Origin: JBCBJX01 sp964342855
GTDB taxonomy: Bacteria > Pseudomonadota > Alphaproteobacteria > Caulobacterales > Parvularculaceae
Length of the DNA stretch: 64,000 nt
Direction: 5' to 3'
Assembly (NCBI GenBank): GCA_964342855.1
Contig: CAYFIB010000005.1
Location: 59,710 to 123,709 of the forward strand
Part shown: positions 33,791-42,399 of the stretch, one piece after another
Position numbering within the stretch: position 1 is the stretch's first letter
Layout: every line of letters starts with the position of its first letter
Translations under genes and position numbers: made by a program
Notes under the pieces: generated by a model
Told to the model about the DNA's origin: nothing
Database searches by the model: none
Seen by the model: only the letters and a program-made list of their open reading frames with translations

Positions 33791-34645
33791 TCAGCGCGGC
33801 GTGATCAATAGCTGCATACCAACACCGCGCGGACCATAGTTTTCTTCATATGTCCGCGTGCTGTCTTGTGCGATGGAAGGCGACACGGCCTCAAAGCTCG
33901 CGGGGTCGACCTCAGTGATGACGATATCTCCGTAATAGGCGCATTCGGAATCCTTTGCCCATTCGTACGAGTTGTAGAAGCCTTGAGGTGCGTCAGGGGG
34001 CAGGCTGAGGACGCTGAATGTCTCAGGGTCACAGGCGGCGACGATCGAGTCTGCGGTCCGGATATAGTAAATACGGTCTTTGTCGCGGGCATACCACTTG
34101 GAGATCACCCGAAAAGTGTCGTAATCAAGCCCGGTGATCCAAGGCTTATCCTGTTTGTAGAGCGTGTCGCCCATTACCCAAAAATGGTAGCCTGACCCTG
34201 ATTTTTCTGCCAGGAAACGACGCCGACTTGGGTTTTCAGACGCGATCCGCGTCGCGCCGACGTATACGGCCTTATCATCTTGTGGGAATGGCGCCCCGTC
34301 CAGGAATCTGAACGACTCCGGGTCCGCTCCATCAATTTTCTGACTTGCATAATACACTGCAGAACGATCAACGCCATATTCGCGTGCGTAGTCGGCGGAC
34401 AAGCTCGGCGCGACCGGTTTTCGCGGCCCCAGTTTCCGAAACGTGGCGGCATCCGCACCGATCACTTTCCGTGCAACCGGAGGCCGTTGTCCTCGGCAGG
34501 ACCCGCAGCCAGACGGCGTATATGTCACGCTATCGCCTGACACCCGGTAGCCCTGAGAGGATGCGCACGCGGATAGAAGGGCCAAGCATAAAGTCATTAT
34601 GGCGCCCCGGAACCATGCCCGCTTTGTTAATAGATGCCAGATCAT
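33791..34645 (-). CDS. DKNYY-repeat lipoprotein
   Basis: 284 residues from the ATG at 34645 (AGGGA eight bases upstream). A lipoprotein signal ends LALLSAC near residue 27. The body contains repeats of the DKNYY type: GVDRSAVYYASQKIDGADPESFRFL, QDDKAVYVGATRIASENPSRRRFL, ARDKDRIYYIRTADSIVAACDPETFSVL and AKDSECAYYGDIVITEVDPASFEAV, each about 45-55 residues. Bacterial DKNYY proteins have unknown roles and are often found with immunity or surface genes. It stands next to the guaA 3' end, where an integrase would usually lie in an intact island. Confidence 0.72.
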   Translation of the reverse strand: MIWHLLTKRAWFRGAIMTLCLALLSACASSQGYRVSGDSVTYTPSGCGSCRGQRPPVARKVIGADAATFRKLGPRKPVAPSLSADYAREYGVDRSAVYYASQKIDGADPESFRFLDGAPFPQDDKAVYVGATRIASENPSRRRFLAEKSGSGYHFWVMGDTLYKQDKPWITGLDYDTFRVISKWYARDKDRIYYIRTADSIVAACDPETFSVLSLPPDAPQGFYNSYEWAKDSECAYYGDIVITEVDPASFEAVSPSIAQDSTRTYEENYGPRGVGMQLLITPR

Positions 34646-34670
34646 CCTGATTTCCCTCTCCAGAACCTGC

Positions 34671-36263
34671 CTATTCCCACTCGATCGTTCCAGGCGGCTT
34701 CGACGTCACGTCGTAGACGACCCGGTTGACGCCGCGGACTTCGTTGATGATGCGCGTCGCCGTGCGGCCGAGGAAGTCGTGGGAGAACGGATAATAATCC
34801 GCCGTCATGCCGTCCGTGGACGTGACGGCGCGCAGCGCGAGAACATGGTCGTAGGTGCGTTCGTCGCCCATGACGCCGACGGTCCGTACGGGAAGAAGAA
34901 CCGCAAACGCCTGCCAGATCTCGTCATAGAGCCCCGCCTTGCGGATCTCGTCGAGATAGATGGCGTCGGCCTTGCGGAGGATGTCCGCGGCCTCTTTCGT
35001 CACCTCGCCCGGAATGCGGATCCCGAGGCCCGGCCCGGGGAACGGGTGGCGCCCGACGAAATGCTCCGGCAGGCCGAGCTCGCGGCCAAGGGCGCGGACC
35101 TCGTCCTTGAAGAGCTCGCGCAGGGGCTCGACCAGCTTCAGGTTCATCCGTTCCGGCAGCCCGCCCACATTGTGGTGGGATTTGATGGTGACGGACGGCC
35201 CGCCGTCGAAGGAGACGCTCTCGATGACGTCCGGATAAAGCGTGCCCTGAGCGAGGAACTCGGCGCCACCGATGGCGCCCGCTTCGCGCTCGAATATCTC
35301 GATGAAGAGCCCGCCGATGATCTTCCGTTTCTTCTCCGGGTCGTCGACGCCTTTCAATTGGCCGAGGAATTCATCCTCCGCCTGAACGTGGATGAGCGGA
35401 ATGTTGTAGCTGTCCCGGAAGAGCCGGACGACTTCCTCCCCCTCGCCCGCGCGCATCAGCCCGGTATCGACGAAGACACAGGTCAATTGCTCGCCGATGG
35501 CTTCGTGAATGAGCACCGCGGCGACGGATGAATCGACGCCGCCGGAAAGACCGCACACGACCTTCCCGTCGCCGACCTGTTCGCGGATCGACTTGATCGC
35601 CTCCTCGCGGAAGGCGGCCATAGTCCAGTCGCCCTTGAGGCCGGCGATCCTGTAGACGAAGTTCTGGAGAAGCTTCGCGCCGTCCGGCGTGTGGGCGACT
35701 TCCGGGTGGAACTGGACGGCGTAGAAGCGCTTCGCCTCGTTGGCGATGGCGGCGAAGGGCGCGGACGGCGTCGTCGCGATGGCCTCGAAGCCGTCGGGCA
35801 GCGCCTCGACGCGGTCGCCATGGGACATCCACACGGGATAGCTTTCGCCGGTCTCCCAGACGCCCTCGAAAAGCGGGCTTTCTTTCTCGACACGGATTTC
35901 CGCGCGACCGAATTCTCTGTGGTCGGCGTTCTCCACCGCGCCGCCGAGCTGGGCGCACATTGTCTGCTCGCCATAGCAGATGCCGAGAACAGGCACGCCC
36001 GCTTCGTAGACTTCCGCCGGCGCCCTTGGGCTTGTCTCCGACTTCACGCTCGCCGGGCCGCCGGAGAGGATGATCGCGCGCGGGGCGAACGCCTTCAGCG
36101 TCTCGGCGTCGACCCGGTTGAAGGGGTGGATCTCGCAATAGACGCCCGCTTCGCGAAGGCGTCGGGCGATAAGCTGGGTGACCTGTGAGCCGAAATCGAT
36201 GACGAGCACGTGCTCGTGCGCGTCGAGATCGGCGGCGTGGGGGGGAGTGATGTCATGCGCCAT
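34671..36263 (-). CDS. guaA: GMP synthase (glutamine-hydrolysing)
   Basis: 530 residues. The class-I amidotransferase half has LGICYGEQTMCAQLGG with the catalytic Cys, and FHPEVAHTPDGAKL with His and Glu. The PP-loop SGGVDSSVAAVLIHEA starts the ATP-pyrophosphatase half, followed by the dimerisation domain ending KPPGTIEWE. It converts XMP to GMP with glutamine and ATP. It is the last of three minus-strand genes after rsmB and a membrane protein gene. The 3' end appears to serve as the integration site of an island whose displaced copy lies at 26512. Confidence 0.97.
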   Translation of the reverse strand: MAHDITPPHAADLDAHEHVLVIDFGSQVTQLIARRLREAGVYCEIHPFNRVDAETLKAFAPRAIILSGGPASVKSETSPRAPAEVYEAGVPVLGICYGEQTMCAQLGGAVENADHREFGRAEIRVEKESPLFEGVWETGESYPVWMSHGDRVEALPDGFEAIATTPSAPFAAIANEAKRFYAVQFHPEVAHTPDGAKLLQNFVYRIAGLKGDWTMAAFREEAIKSIREQVGDGKVVCGLSGGVDSSVAAVLIHEAIGEQLTCVFVDTGLMRAGEGEEVVRLFRDSYNIPLIHVQAEDEFLGQLKGVDDPEKKRKIIGGLFIEIFEREAGAIGGAEFLAQGTLYPDVIESVSFDGGPSVTIKSHHNVGGLPERMNLKLVEPLRELFKDEVRALGRELGLPEHFVGRHPFPGPGLGIRIPGEVTKEAADILRKADAIYLDEIRKAGLYDEIWQAFAVLLPVRTVGVMGDERTYDHVLALRAVTSTDGMTADYYPFSHDFLGRTATRIINEVRGVNRVVYDVTSKPPGTIEWE

Positions 36264-36302
36264 CGCGAGCCTTTAGCGCGTTCGTTTCGCATTGGCGAGA
36301 TG

Positions 36303-37592
36303 TCAGGCGCGCCGCAGCCTCGCGACGAAAAAGCCGTCCGCGCCGAGGCGGCGGGGCGTCAGGCGGAGCGCGCCGTCGGGCGTCGAACAGGCGGCGAGAC
36401 GGTCGCCAGCGCCGGGCGCGAGCTCGCCCGTCTCGGAGATCGCGGGAAGGACTGCCTCAGGCGAAAACGCGGGATGCTCGGTGGTGAACGCCGCCAGCCG
36501 GTCCTCGTTCTCCGCCATCAGCACCGAGCAGGTCGCGTAGACGAGGACGCCGCCCGGCTTCACGAATTCGGCGGCGGCGCGGAGGATCGCGTCCTGTTCG
36601 TCCATGCGCCGCTGCAGCTGGTCCTCGGTCAGGCGCCATTTGGCGTCCGGCTTGCGCCGCCAGGTGCCGGTTCCCGTGCAGGGGGCGTCGATGAAGACGA
36701 CGTCCATGCGGCCTTTGATTTCGGACAGGTCGGCGTTCTCGGCGGGGCTCCGCACCTGCACGTTGCGCGCGCCCGCGCGGCGCAGGCGCTCGAAAATCGG
36801 TGCGAGGCGGCGCGCGTCGGCGTCATAGGCGAAGACCTGTCCGGAATTGCCCATCTGGGCGGCGAGCGCGAGCGTCTTGCCGCCGCCGCCGGCGCAGTAG
36901 TCCAGCACCTGCCTGCCCGCGACTTCGCCCGCGGCGAGGGCGGCGATCTGGCTGCCGAGGTCCTGCACCTCGACCCAGCCCTTGGCGTAGGCGGGGCTCG
37001 CCTCCAGCGCCGGGGCTTTCGCCTCGGGCGCGGGCGCGGGGATGCGCAGAGCCTGCGCGAGAACGTCCGAAGGCGTCGCGCCGAGAGGCGACAGAGCCTT
37101 CACGGCGCGCTCATCATCCGATTTCAGATGATTGACCCGCAGGTCCACCGGCGCGCGCGCCGAAAGCGCGGCGACTTCTTCCGCCGCCGCCTCGCCGAAG
37201 ACTCGCATGAGATGCGGATGCAGCCACTCCGGCGCGTCGATGTCCGTTTTCAGATCGCCCGAAAGCGCGGCCGTCTCAGCGTCGGAGAGCGCGCCCGGCC
37301 CGTGCGGTGCTTCGCCCGCGGCCGCGGCGATCGTCTCGACGTCCCAGCCCCAAAGCCAACGCAGAGCGCCGAGCGCCGCCGCGCGCGGCGCCCCCTCGTC
37401 CATGCTCGCGGCGAGGCTCGCGCGACGGCGCAGGGCGTCGAGCGCGAGGCCGGAGATCCACGCGCGGTCGCCGGAGCCCGCGAACCGCGCGCCGCGGGCC
37501 CAGTCCTGCAGACAGGTCTTCATGGGAACCCGCCGCGCGTCGAAGTCGGTCAGAACCTCGATGGCGGCGGCGAGACGGCCGCCAGGTCTCAT
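36303..37592 (-). CDS. RsmB/NOP-family 16S rRNA m5C methyltransferase
   Basis: 429 residues. N-terminal NusB-like helices (about 1-130) precede the SAM domain. Motif I is VLDYCAGGGGKTLALAAQM; the two catalytic cysteines are in FIDAPCTGTGTWRRKPD (motif IV) and YATCSVLMAEN (motif VI). RsmB methylates C967 of 16S rRNA; which of the related family members this is can be settled only by phylogeny. It lies 40 bases upstream of guaA and 19 bases after a membrane protein gene, in one direction. Confidence 0.9.
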   Translation of the reverse strand: MRPGGRLAAAIEVLTDFDARRVPMKTCLQDWARGARFAGSGDRAWISGLALDALRRRASLAASMDEGAPRAAALGALRWLWGWDVETIAAAAGEAPHGPGALSDAETAALSGDLKTDIDAPEWLHPHLMRVFGEAAAEEVAALSARAPVDLRVNHLKSDDERAVKALSPLGATPSDVLAQALRIPAPAPEAKAPALEASPAYAKGWVEVQDLGSQIAALAAGEVAGRQVLDYCAGGGGKTLALAAQMGNSGQVFAYDADARRLAPIFERLRRAGARNVQVRSPAENADLSEIKGRMDVVFIDAPCTGTGTWRRKPDAKWRLTEDQLQRRMDEQDAILRAAAEFVKPGGVLVYATCSVLMAENEDRLAAFTTEHPAFSPEAVLPAISETGELAPGAGDRLAACSTPDGALRLTPRRLGADGFFVARLRRA

Positions 37593-37610
37593 CGGGCGTC
37601 CGCCTGCGGA

Positions 37611-38468
37611 TCAACGCCCCTTCGGCCGTTTCGGATAGGAGTAGAACAGGGAGGGGTCTTCATCGATCTGATCGGCCTCGAGCTCCTTCGCCTGACGTTC
37701 GGCGTCGGAGTAATGGGTCTGACTGGTGGTTGCGAGCATGCTGAGGATCAGCGTCTTGCGCACCAGAATCTTGCCGGGAACGTACCGGCGGGAGATGTCG
37801 TATCCCACATAGAGGATCGACATGGCCAGACCGGCGATGATGGGCGCCGACAGGGCCGTCGCGCCGACAGCGAGCATCCCCGCGCCGCCGGTGAAGGCGC
37901 TCAGGCCCCCGACCGCGACCAGCGCGTAGACCGCCGTCGCCGCCCACCAGAGCGCGACCACGCCGAAGAGCGTCACGAACACCGCCCGCCGTTTGGTGCG
38001 CGCGTAAAGCCGGAAGACGCGCATGAAGCCGAAGGCGCTGGTGCGCGGCTCTCGCGCATCGGACTGGTTCTCGGCGACCTGCCAGTCCTGATCGCGCATG
38101 ATGCGGTAGACGACGAGCCATCCCCGGAACCAGCCGAGCACGACCACCGGCAGGACCGCCATCGCCGCTGCGCCGATGGCGCCTAGAAGGCCGAAGTCCG
38201 CCGCGGGCAGGCGCATGGGTCCGATGTCCGCGACGCCGCCGAGCCAGAGCGCCGCCATCCAGAAAACCGGCGCGAGCACGAACAAGGCGCCCGCGAACGC
38301 CGACTGGCGCGCCTGGCGCCACCAGCGGCTGCGGTGCACGCGCGACGCGGCGGCGCGGTGCTCGTTTTCGCGATCGTCGTTGAACTCTACGTGCGGGCGT
38401 CCGCCCTGCACGACGCCGTCGTCCGTTTCCTGGTCTACTGCTTCGGCGAATTTGATCTGGTCCGTCAT
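37611..38468 (-). CDS. Hypothetical four-TM membrane protein
   Basis: 285 residues from the ATG at 38468 (GGGGGAGCGCG upstream). A polar N-terminal segment of about 50 residues is followed by TM helices near 58-75, 85-110, 155-175 and 185-215, and a long charged C-terminal tail (YSDAERQAKELEADQIDEDPSLFYSYPKRPKGR in part). No domain recognised. It begins the run that leads into rsmB and guaA, and is back-to-back with the hybrid kinase gene. Confidence 0.75.
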   Translation of the reverse strand: MTDQIKFAEAVDQETDDGVVQGGRPHVEFNDDRENEHRAAASRVHRSRWWRQARQSAFAGALFVLAPVFWMAALWLGGVADIGPMRLPAADFGLLGAIGAAAMAVLPVVVLGWFRGWLVVYRIMRDQDWQVAENQSDAREPRTSAFGFMRVFRLYARTKRRAVFVTLFGVVALWWAATAVYALVAVGGLSAFTGGAGMLAVGATALSAPIIAGLAMSILYVGYDISRRYVPGKILVRKTLILSMLATTSQTHYSDAERQAKELEADQIDEDPSLFYSYPKRPKGR

Positions 38469-38615
38469 CGCGCTCCCCCGATTGGTGGCGGCCAACATGG
38501 TTAACGTAAGGTCCGTCGGCCATTGATCCAAGCTTTGTGCTCCCGCGCCGCGTGCTCGGCATTAAGGGTCCGTTCAAATCCCTGATCTAGTTTCCGCCGG
38601 AGAGAGGCGAGCAGA

Positions 38616-40394
38616 ATGCGGCCATGGATGCGTATCCGGGGGGGAGACGGACGCGCCGACGCTCTTGAGAGCGCCGGTCGGCGTGCGTTTAACGCCTTCA
38701 TGCTCACGACGGCGGGCGTCGGCCTCGCCGCGGCGCTCTACTACACGTTTTTTCCAGACGCTGTTACGACCCCGCTCAATCTCACTCTCGGCTATATCGC
38801 CATCGCCGCTGCGGGTTCCGCGCCGTTCCTGATCCGCGACGGCGAGCGCGCCTGGCGAACTCGCCTGATCATTCTTCTGGCGAGCTTCGGCCTTATCTGC
38901 GTCGGCGCCGTCAGCGCGGGCAATTACCTGTCCGTTCTTGCCGGCGTGCTGCCGGCGCTCCTGCTCACCGTCACGTTGTCATTCGGGGGCGTTTACGGAG
39001 CCGCCGCGCTGGTCGTCGTCTGCGCTGTATTCGCCGGCGTTTATTTCACCGGTCACACCGGAAGCGCGGATGAAATCGGCGCCATGTACGGCGCGTTCAA
39101 CTACATCGAGGTCTGCATCATCTCCTGCGTCGGCGCATTGCTGATCTGGAGCGGCGCATCGGTCTATCAACGACAGATGCAACGGGCGGCGGAGGAACTG
39201 GCGCGCGCGCGCGCGGCGGCCGAAGACGCCGCAAAAGCGAAGTCAGCCTTTTTCGCGAATGTCAGTCACGAAATCCGCACCCCGATGAACGGCGTTTTGG
39301 GTTTGGCTGAACTTTTGAAAGACGCCGACCTCGGCGAACGCGAAGCGTCATACGCGCAGACCATCCACCGCTCGGGCGTCGCCCTCCTCGCGATCCTCAA
39401 CGACATCCTTGACCTTTCCAAGATCGAAGCGGGGAAAATGGAACTGGCGCCGGAGCCGTTCGATTTCTCCGACGCCATCGGCGACGTCGCGGCGCTTTTC
39501 TCGCAGAACGCCGCCGCCAAGGGGCTGTCGCTGTCGGTCGATCTCGACCCGAACCTGCCGCGGCGCTGCATCGGCGACCCGGTGCGGCTGCGTCAGATCC
39601 TGAACAATCTTGTCGGCAACGCCGTGAAGTTTACGAGCGCTGGGTCCATCACCATCCGTGCACGTCTCGCAAGCGATACTACCGGGGGCGACGATCTGCA
39701 CATCGAGTTCGCGGTCAGCGACACCGGCGTCGGCATTCCGGAAGAAAAGCGCCAGTCGATCTTCGACGAATTCGAGCAGGCTGATGCGCTGACGTCGAAA
39801 ACCTATGGCGGCACGGGGCTCGGTCTCGCCATCGCCCAACGGCTCGTCGGCGCCATGGGCGGAAGCATTTCGCTGGAATCAGAGCTTGGGGTCGGCTCCA
39901 CCTTCCGCTTCGACGTTCGGATGCGGCGCGCGCTTGAAGAAATGGCGGAAGCGTCCTCACCGACTGGGTCGCCCGTCCCGGCGCCTTCCGCTAGTTTCCG
40001 CGTGCTGATCGCGGACGATCAGCCGGTGAACCGCATGGTTCTGGAGCACATGCTCGACGCGGCGACGACGGACTGCGTCATGGTCGAAAACGGCGTCGAG
40101 GCGGTCGAGGCGGCGACGTCGGAACGCTTCGATCTCGTGCTCATGGATGTCGCCATGCCGGTGATGGACGGGGTCGAGGCGACACGGGCCATCAGGGACC
40201 ATGAGCGCGCCGCTGGCGCGACGCCCATGCCGATCATCGCCCTCACCGCCCACGCCTCGCCAGAACACGCCGCGATTTTCCGCGCTGCGGGCATGGACGA
40301 TCACCTCGTCAAACCGGTGAACCGTGAGGCGCTTCTGGAAGCTGTCGGGCGCTGGACGAGGGGCGCATCCGCGCCCGACAAACTCGCCGGTTAA
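38616..40394 (+). CDS. Hybrid sensor histidine kinase/response regulator
   Basis: 592 residues. Six TM helices occupy about 25-190 without a large periplasmic domain. A coiled-coil linker (QMQRAAEELARARAAAEDAAKAK) leads to the H box FANVSHEIRTPMNGVLG, the N box LRQILNNLVGNAVKFT, DTGVGIPEEK and GGTGLGLAI. The C-terminal receiver has the DDQPVNR acidic pair, the phospho-Asp in LVLMDVAMPVMDG, T in IALTAHA and K in DHLVKPVN. Such kinases feed a phosphorelay; no HPt or output regulator is adjacent. It diverges from the rsmB-guaA transcript. Confidence 0.92.
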   Translation: MRPWMRIRGGDGRADALESAGRRAFNAFMLTTAGVGLAAALYYTFFPDAVTTPLNLTLGYIAIAAAGSAPFLIRDGERAWRTRLIILLASFGLICVGAVSAGNYLSVLAGVLPALLLTVTLSFGGVYGAAALVVVCAVFAGVYFTGHTGSADEIGAMYGAFNYIEVCIISCVGALLIWSGASVYQRQMQRAAEELARARAAAEDAAKAKSAFFANVSHEIRTPMNGVLGLAELLKDADLGEREASYAQTIHRSGVALLAILNDILDLSKIEAGKMELAPEPFDFSDAIGDVAALFSQNAAAKGLSLSVDLDPNLPRRCIGDPVRLRQILNNLVGNAVKFTSAGSITIRARLASDTTGGDDLHIEFAVSDTGVGIPEEKRQSIFDEFEQADALTSKTYGGTGLGLAIAQRLVGAMGGSISLESELGVGSTFRFDVRMRRALEEMAEASSPTGSPVPAPSASFRVLIADDQPVNRMVLEHMLDAATTDCVMVENGVEAVEAATSERFDLVLMDVAMPVMDGVEATRAIRDHERAAGATPMPIIALTAHASPEHAAIFRAAGMDDHLVKPVNREALLEAVGRWTRGASAPDKLAG

Positions 40395-41866
40395 TTCGGG
40401 CTCGGATAGTTCGGCGCCTCGCGCGTGATTGAGACGTCGTGGACGTGGCTTTCACGCAGGCCCGCATTGGTGATCCGCACGAACTTGGCGCGCTTCTGGA
40501 ATTCCGGGATCGTCGGCGCGCCGACATAGCCCATGGAGGCCCGCACGCCGCCGACGAGCTGGTGCAGGATCGGCGCGATGGGTCCTTTGTAGGGCACCCG
40601 GCCTTCGATCCCTTCCGGCACCAGCTTCATCTGCTCTTTGACATCGGCCTGGAAATACCGGTCGGCGGAGCCGCGGGCCATGGCGGTGATGGAGCCCATG
40701 CCGCGATAGGATTTGTAGGAGCGGCCCTGATAGAGAAAGACCTCGCCCGGCGCTTCATCCGTGCCCGCCAGAAGCGAGCCGACCATGACCGTGTCCGCCC
40801 CTGCGGCGAGGGCCTTCGCCATGTCCCCTGAATATTTGACGCCGCCGTCGGCGATGACCGGCACGCCCTCCTCCCGCGCCGCGCGCGAGGCGTCCATGAC
40901 GGCGGTGAGCTGCGGCACGCCGACGCCCGCGACGATGCGCGTGGTGCAGATGGAGCCCGGCCCGATGCCGACCTTGATCGCGTCCGCGCCCGCGCCCGCG
41001 AGCGCTTTCGCCGCGTCGTAGGTCGCGACATTGCCCGCGATGACCTGAACGGCGTTGGAGGCGCGCTTCACGCGGTCGACCTGCTCAACGACCTTGGCGG
41101 AATGTCCGTGGGCGGTGTCGATGACGACGACATCGCAGCCCGCCTCGATCAGCGCTTCGATGCGCTCGAAACCGGCGTCCCCGACGGTGGAGGCCGCCGC
41201 GACCATCAGGCGGCCCGCGCCGTCCTTGGAGGCGAGCGGATAGAGCGTCGCCTTCTCCATGTCCTTCACGGTGATGAGGCCGATGCAGCGGCCTGCGTCA
41301 TCGACGACGATGAGCCGCTCGATGCGATGGCGGTGGCAGAGGCGCTGGGCTTCCTCCCGGCTGACGCCCGGCTTCACCGTGACGAGGTTCGATTTCGTCA
41401 TCAGTTCCGAGACTGGCTGGTTCGGATCGTCGGCGAAGCGCATATCGCGGTTCGTCAGGACGCCGACGAGCCTGCCGAGGCCCGCCTCGTCCGGGTTCTC
41501 CACCACCGGGAAACCGGAGATTTTCCGGTGCGCCATGATCGCCTGCGCCTCGGCGAGGGTCGCGTCCGGGGTGAGCGTCAGCGGATTGACCACCATGCCG
41601 CTCTCATAGCGCTTCACGCGCCGCACGGCCTCGGCCTGCTCCTCGACCGTCATATTGCGGTGAAGAACGCCGATGCCGCCGTTCTGGGCCATGCCGATGG
41701 CCATTTCGGCCTCGGTGACCGTGTCCATGGCCGCCGCGAGAACGGGAATGTTGAGCCGCACCTCGCGGGTGAGCCGGGTGGCGACGGAGACCTCGGAGGG
41801 CATGACCTCGGAGGGGCCGGGCTCCAGAAGAACGTCGTCGAAGGTGAGAGCGTCGCGGATTTCCAT
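40391..41866 (-). CDS. guaB: IMP dehydrogenase
   Basis: 491 residues from the ATG at 41866. FDDVLLEPGPSEVMPS opens the TIM barrel; two CBS domains are inserted at about 95-210 (for example NRDMRFADDPNQPVSELM and VKDMEKATLYPLA). The catalytic Cys is in GIGPGSICTTRIVAGVGVPQ, and the flap motif is KSYRGMGSITAM. It oxidises IMP to XMP, the step before GuaA. It is third in an rlmE-phosphatase-guaB unit with 11 bases to the phosphatase stop. Its stop overlaps the end of the hybrid kinase by four bases, convergently. Confidence 0.97.
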   Translation of the reverse strand: MEIRDALTFDDVLLEPGPSEVMPSEVSVATRLTREVRLNIPVLAAAMDTVTEAEMAIGMAQNGGIGVLHRNMTVEEQAEAVRRVKRYESGMVVNPLTLTPDATLAEAQAIMAHRKISGFPVVENPDEAGLGRLVGVLTNRDMRFADDPNQPVSELMTKSNLVTVKPGVSREEAQRLCHRHRIERLIVVDDAGRCIGLITVKDMEKATLYPLASKDGAGRLMVAAASTVGDAGFERIEALIEAGCDVVVIDTAHGHSAKVVEQVDRVKRASNAVQVIAGNVATYDAAKALAGAGADAIKVGIGPGSICTTRIVAGVGVPQLTAVMDASRAAREEGVPVIADGGVKYSGDMAKALAAGADTVMVGSLLAGTDEAPGEVFLYQGRSYKSYRGMGSITAMARGSADRYFQADVKEQMKLVPEGIEGRVPYKGPIAPILHQLVGGVRASMGYVGAPTIPEFQKRAKFVRITNAGLRESHVHDVSITREAPNYPSPN

Positions 41867-41877
41867 GGCGGAACCTC

Positions 41878-42399
41878 TCAAAGTACGCGGTGAACAGAAG
41901 GAATGAAGAAGGGTTCGGCGATCTCGGCGACATCGCCGCGCCCCATGGCGTCGATCGCCTCGACCATGCGCCCGCCGCGACCGAGAATGTCGTCGGCGAA
42001 GGCGACGATGCGGGTGTTGGGATAAGCGGTGGGCGAGGCTTCGCGGATGGCGTCGGCGATCGCCTGTTCGTCCGCCTTTGGATTGTGCAGACAGGCGGCG
42101 ATGAACGCCGTCGCGGTCGAGCGGCTGATGCCCGCCCAGCAGTGGGAAAGAAGCGGCGTGCGCGGGTCCCAGCCTTCCAGAAAAGCGATGAGACCGGCGA
42201 CATGCGCCTCGCCCGGCGGCGTTAAGTCCGGGTCTTCATAGCGGATGTCGTCGATCGCCACCCGGTGGTGGACGTCCTCGCCGAAGCCCTCGATGGCCGG
42301 GAACGGATCGCCCGGCGCCAGCAGGCTGACGATCCGCGCCGGCCCATGCGCCTCGACGACGTCCTGCACGTACGACAATCCGCAGACGTGGATTTTCAT
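41878..42399 (-). CDS. Tyrosine-phosphatase-like protein
   Basis: 173 residues with the cysteine phosphatase loop LLSHCWAGISRSTATAF (HCxxxxxRS). The rest of the fold (ARIVSLLAPGDPFPAIEG, HHRVAIDD, then HVAGLIAFLEGW) matches the small single-domain PTP type found in alphaproteobacteria. It overlaps the rlmE stop by four bases (ATGA at 42396-42399), so it is translationally coupled. Substrate unknown; the operon is an rRNA-processing and nucleotide context. Confidence 0.85.
   Translation of the reverse strand: MKIHVCGLSYVQDVVEAHGPARIVSLLAPGDPFPAIEGFGEDVHHRVAIDDIRYEDPDLTPPGEAHVAGLIAFLEGWDPRTPLLSHCWAGISRSTATAFIAACLHNPKADEQAIADAIREASPTAYPNTRIVAFADDILGRGGRMVEAIDAMGRGDVAEIAEPFFIPSVHRVL

Larger units (their letters stand above)
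26512..34673. mobile_element. Probable remnant genomic island inserted at guaA
   Basis: The segment is bounded by the intact guaA 3' end and the displaced guaA tail. Its content is accessory: a membrane AraC regulator, MipA/OmpV barrel, NnrU-like and other membrane proteins, an Imm11-like gene, other unplaced small proteins and a broken GH13 gene. Both flanks are core genes. The guaA 3' end is a known integration site for integrative elements in several phyla. No integrase, excisionase or conjugation gene remains, so the element would be immobile. Mobility is inferred only from the flanking duplication. Confidence 0.55.

Noticed and set aside
36210..38186. 658-codon plus-strand frame across rsmB and the membrane gene
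   Set aside because: Antisense to rsmB with its catalytic cysteines; no recognisable domain.
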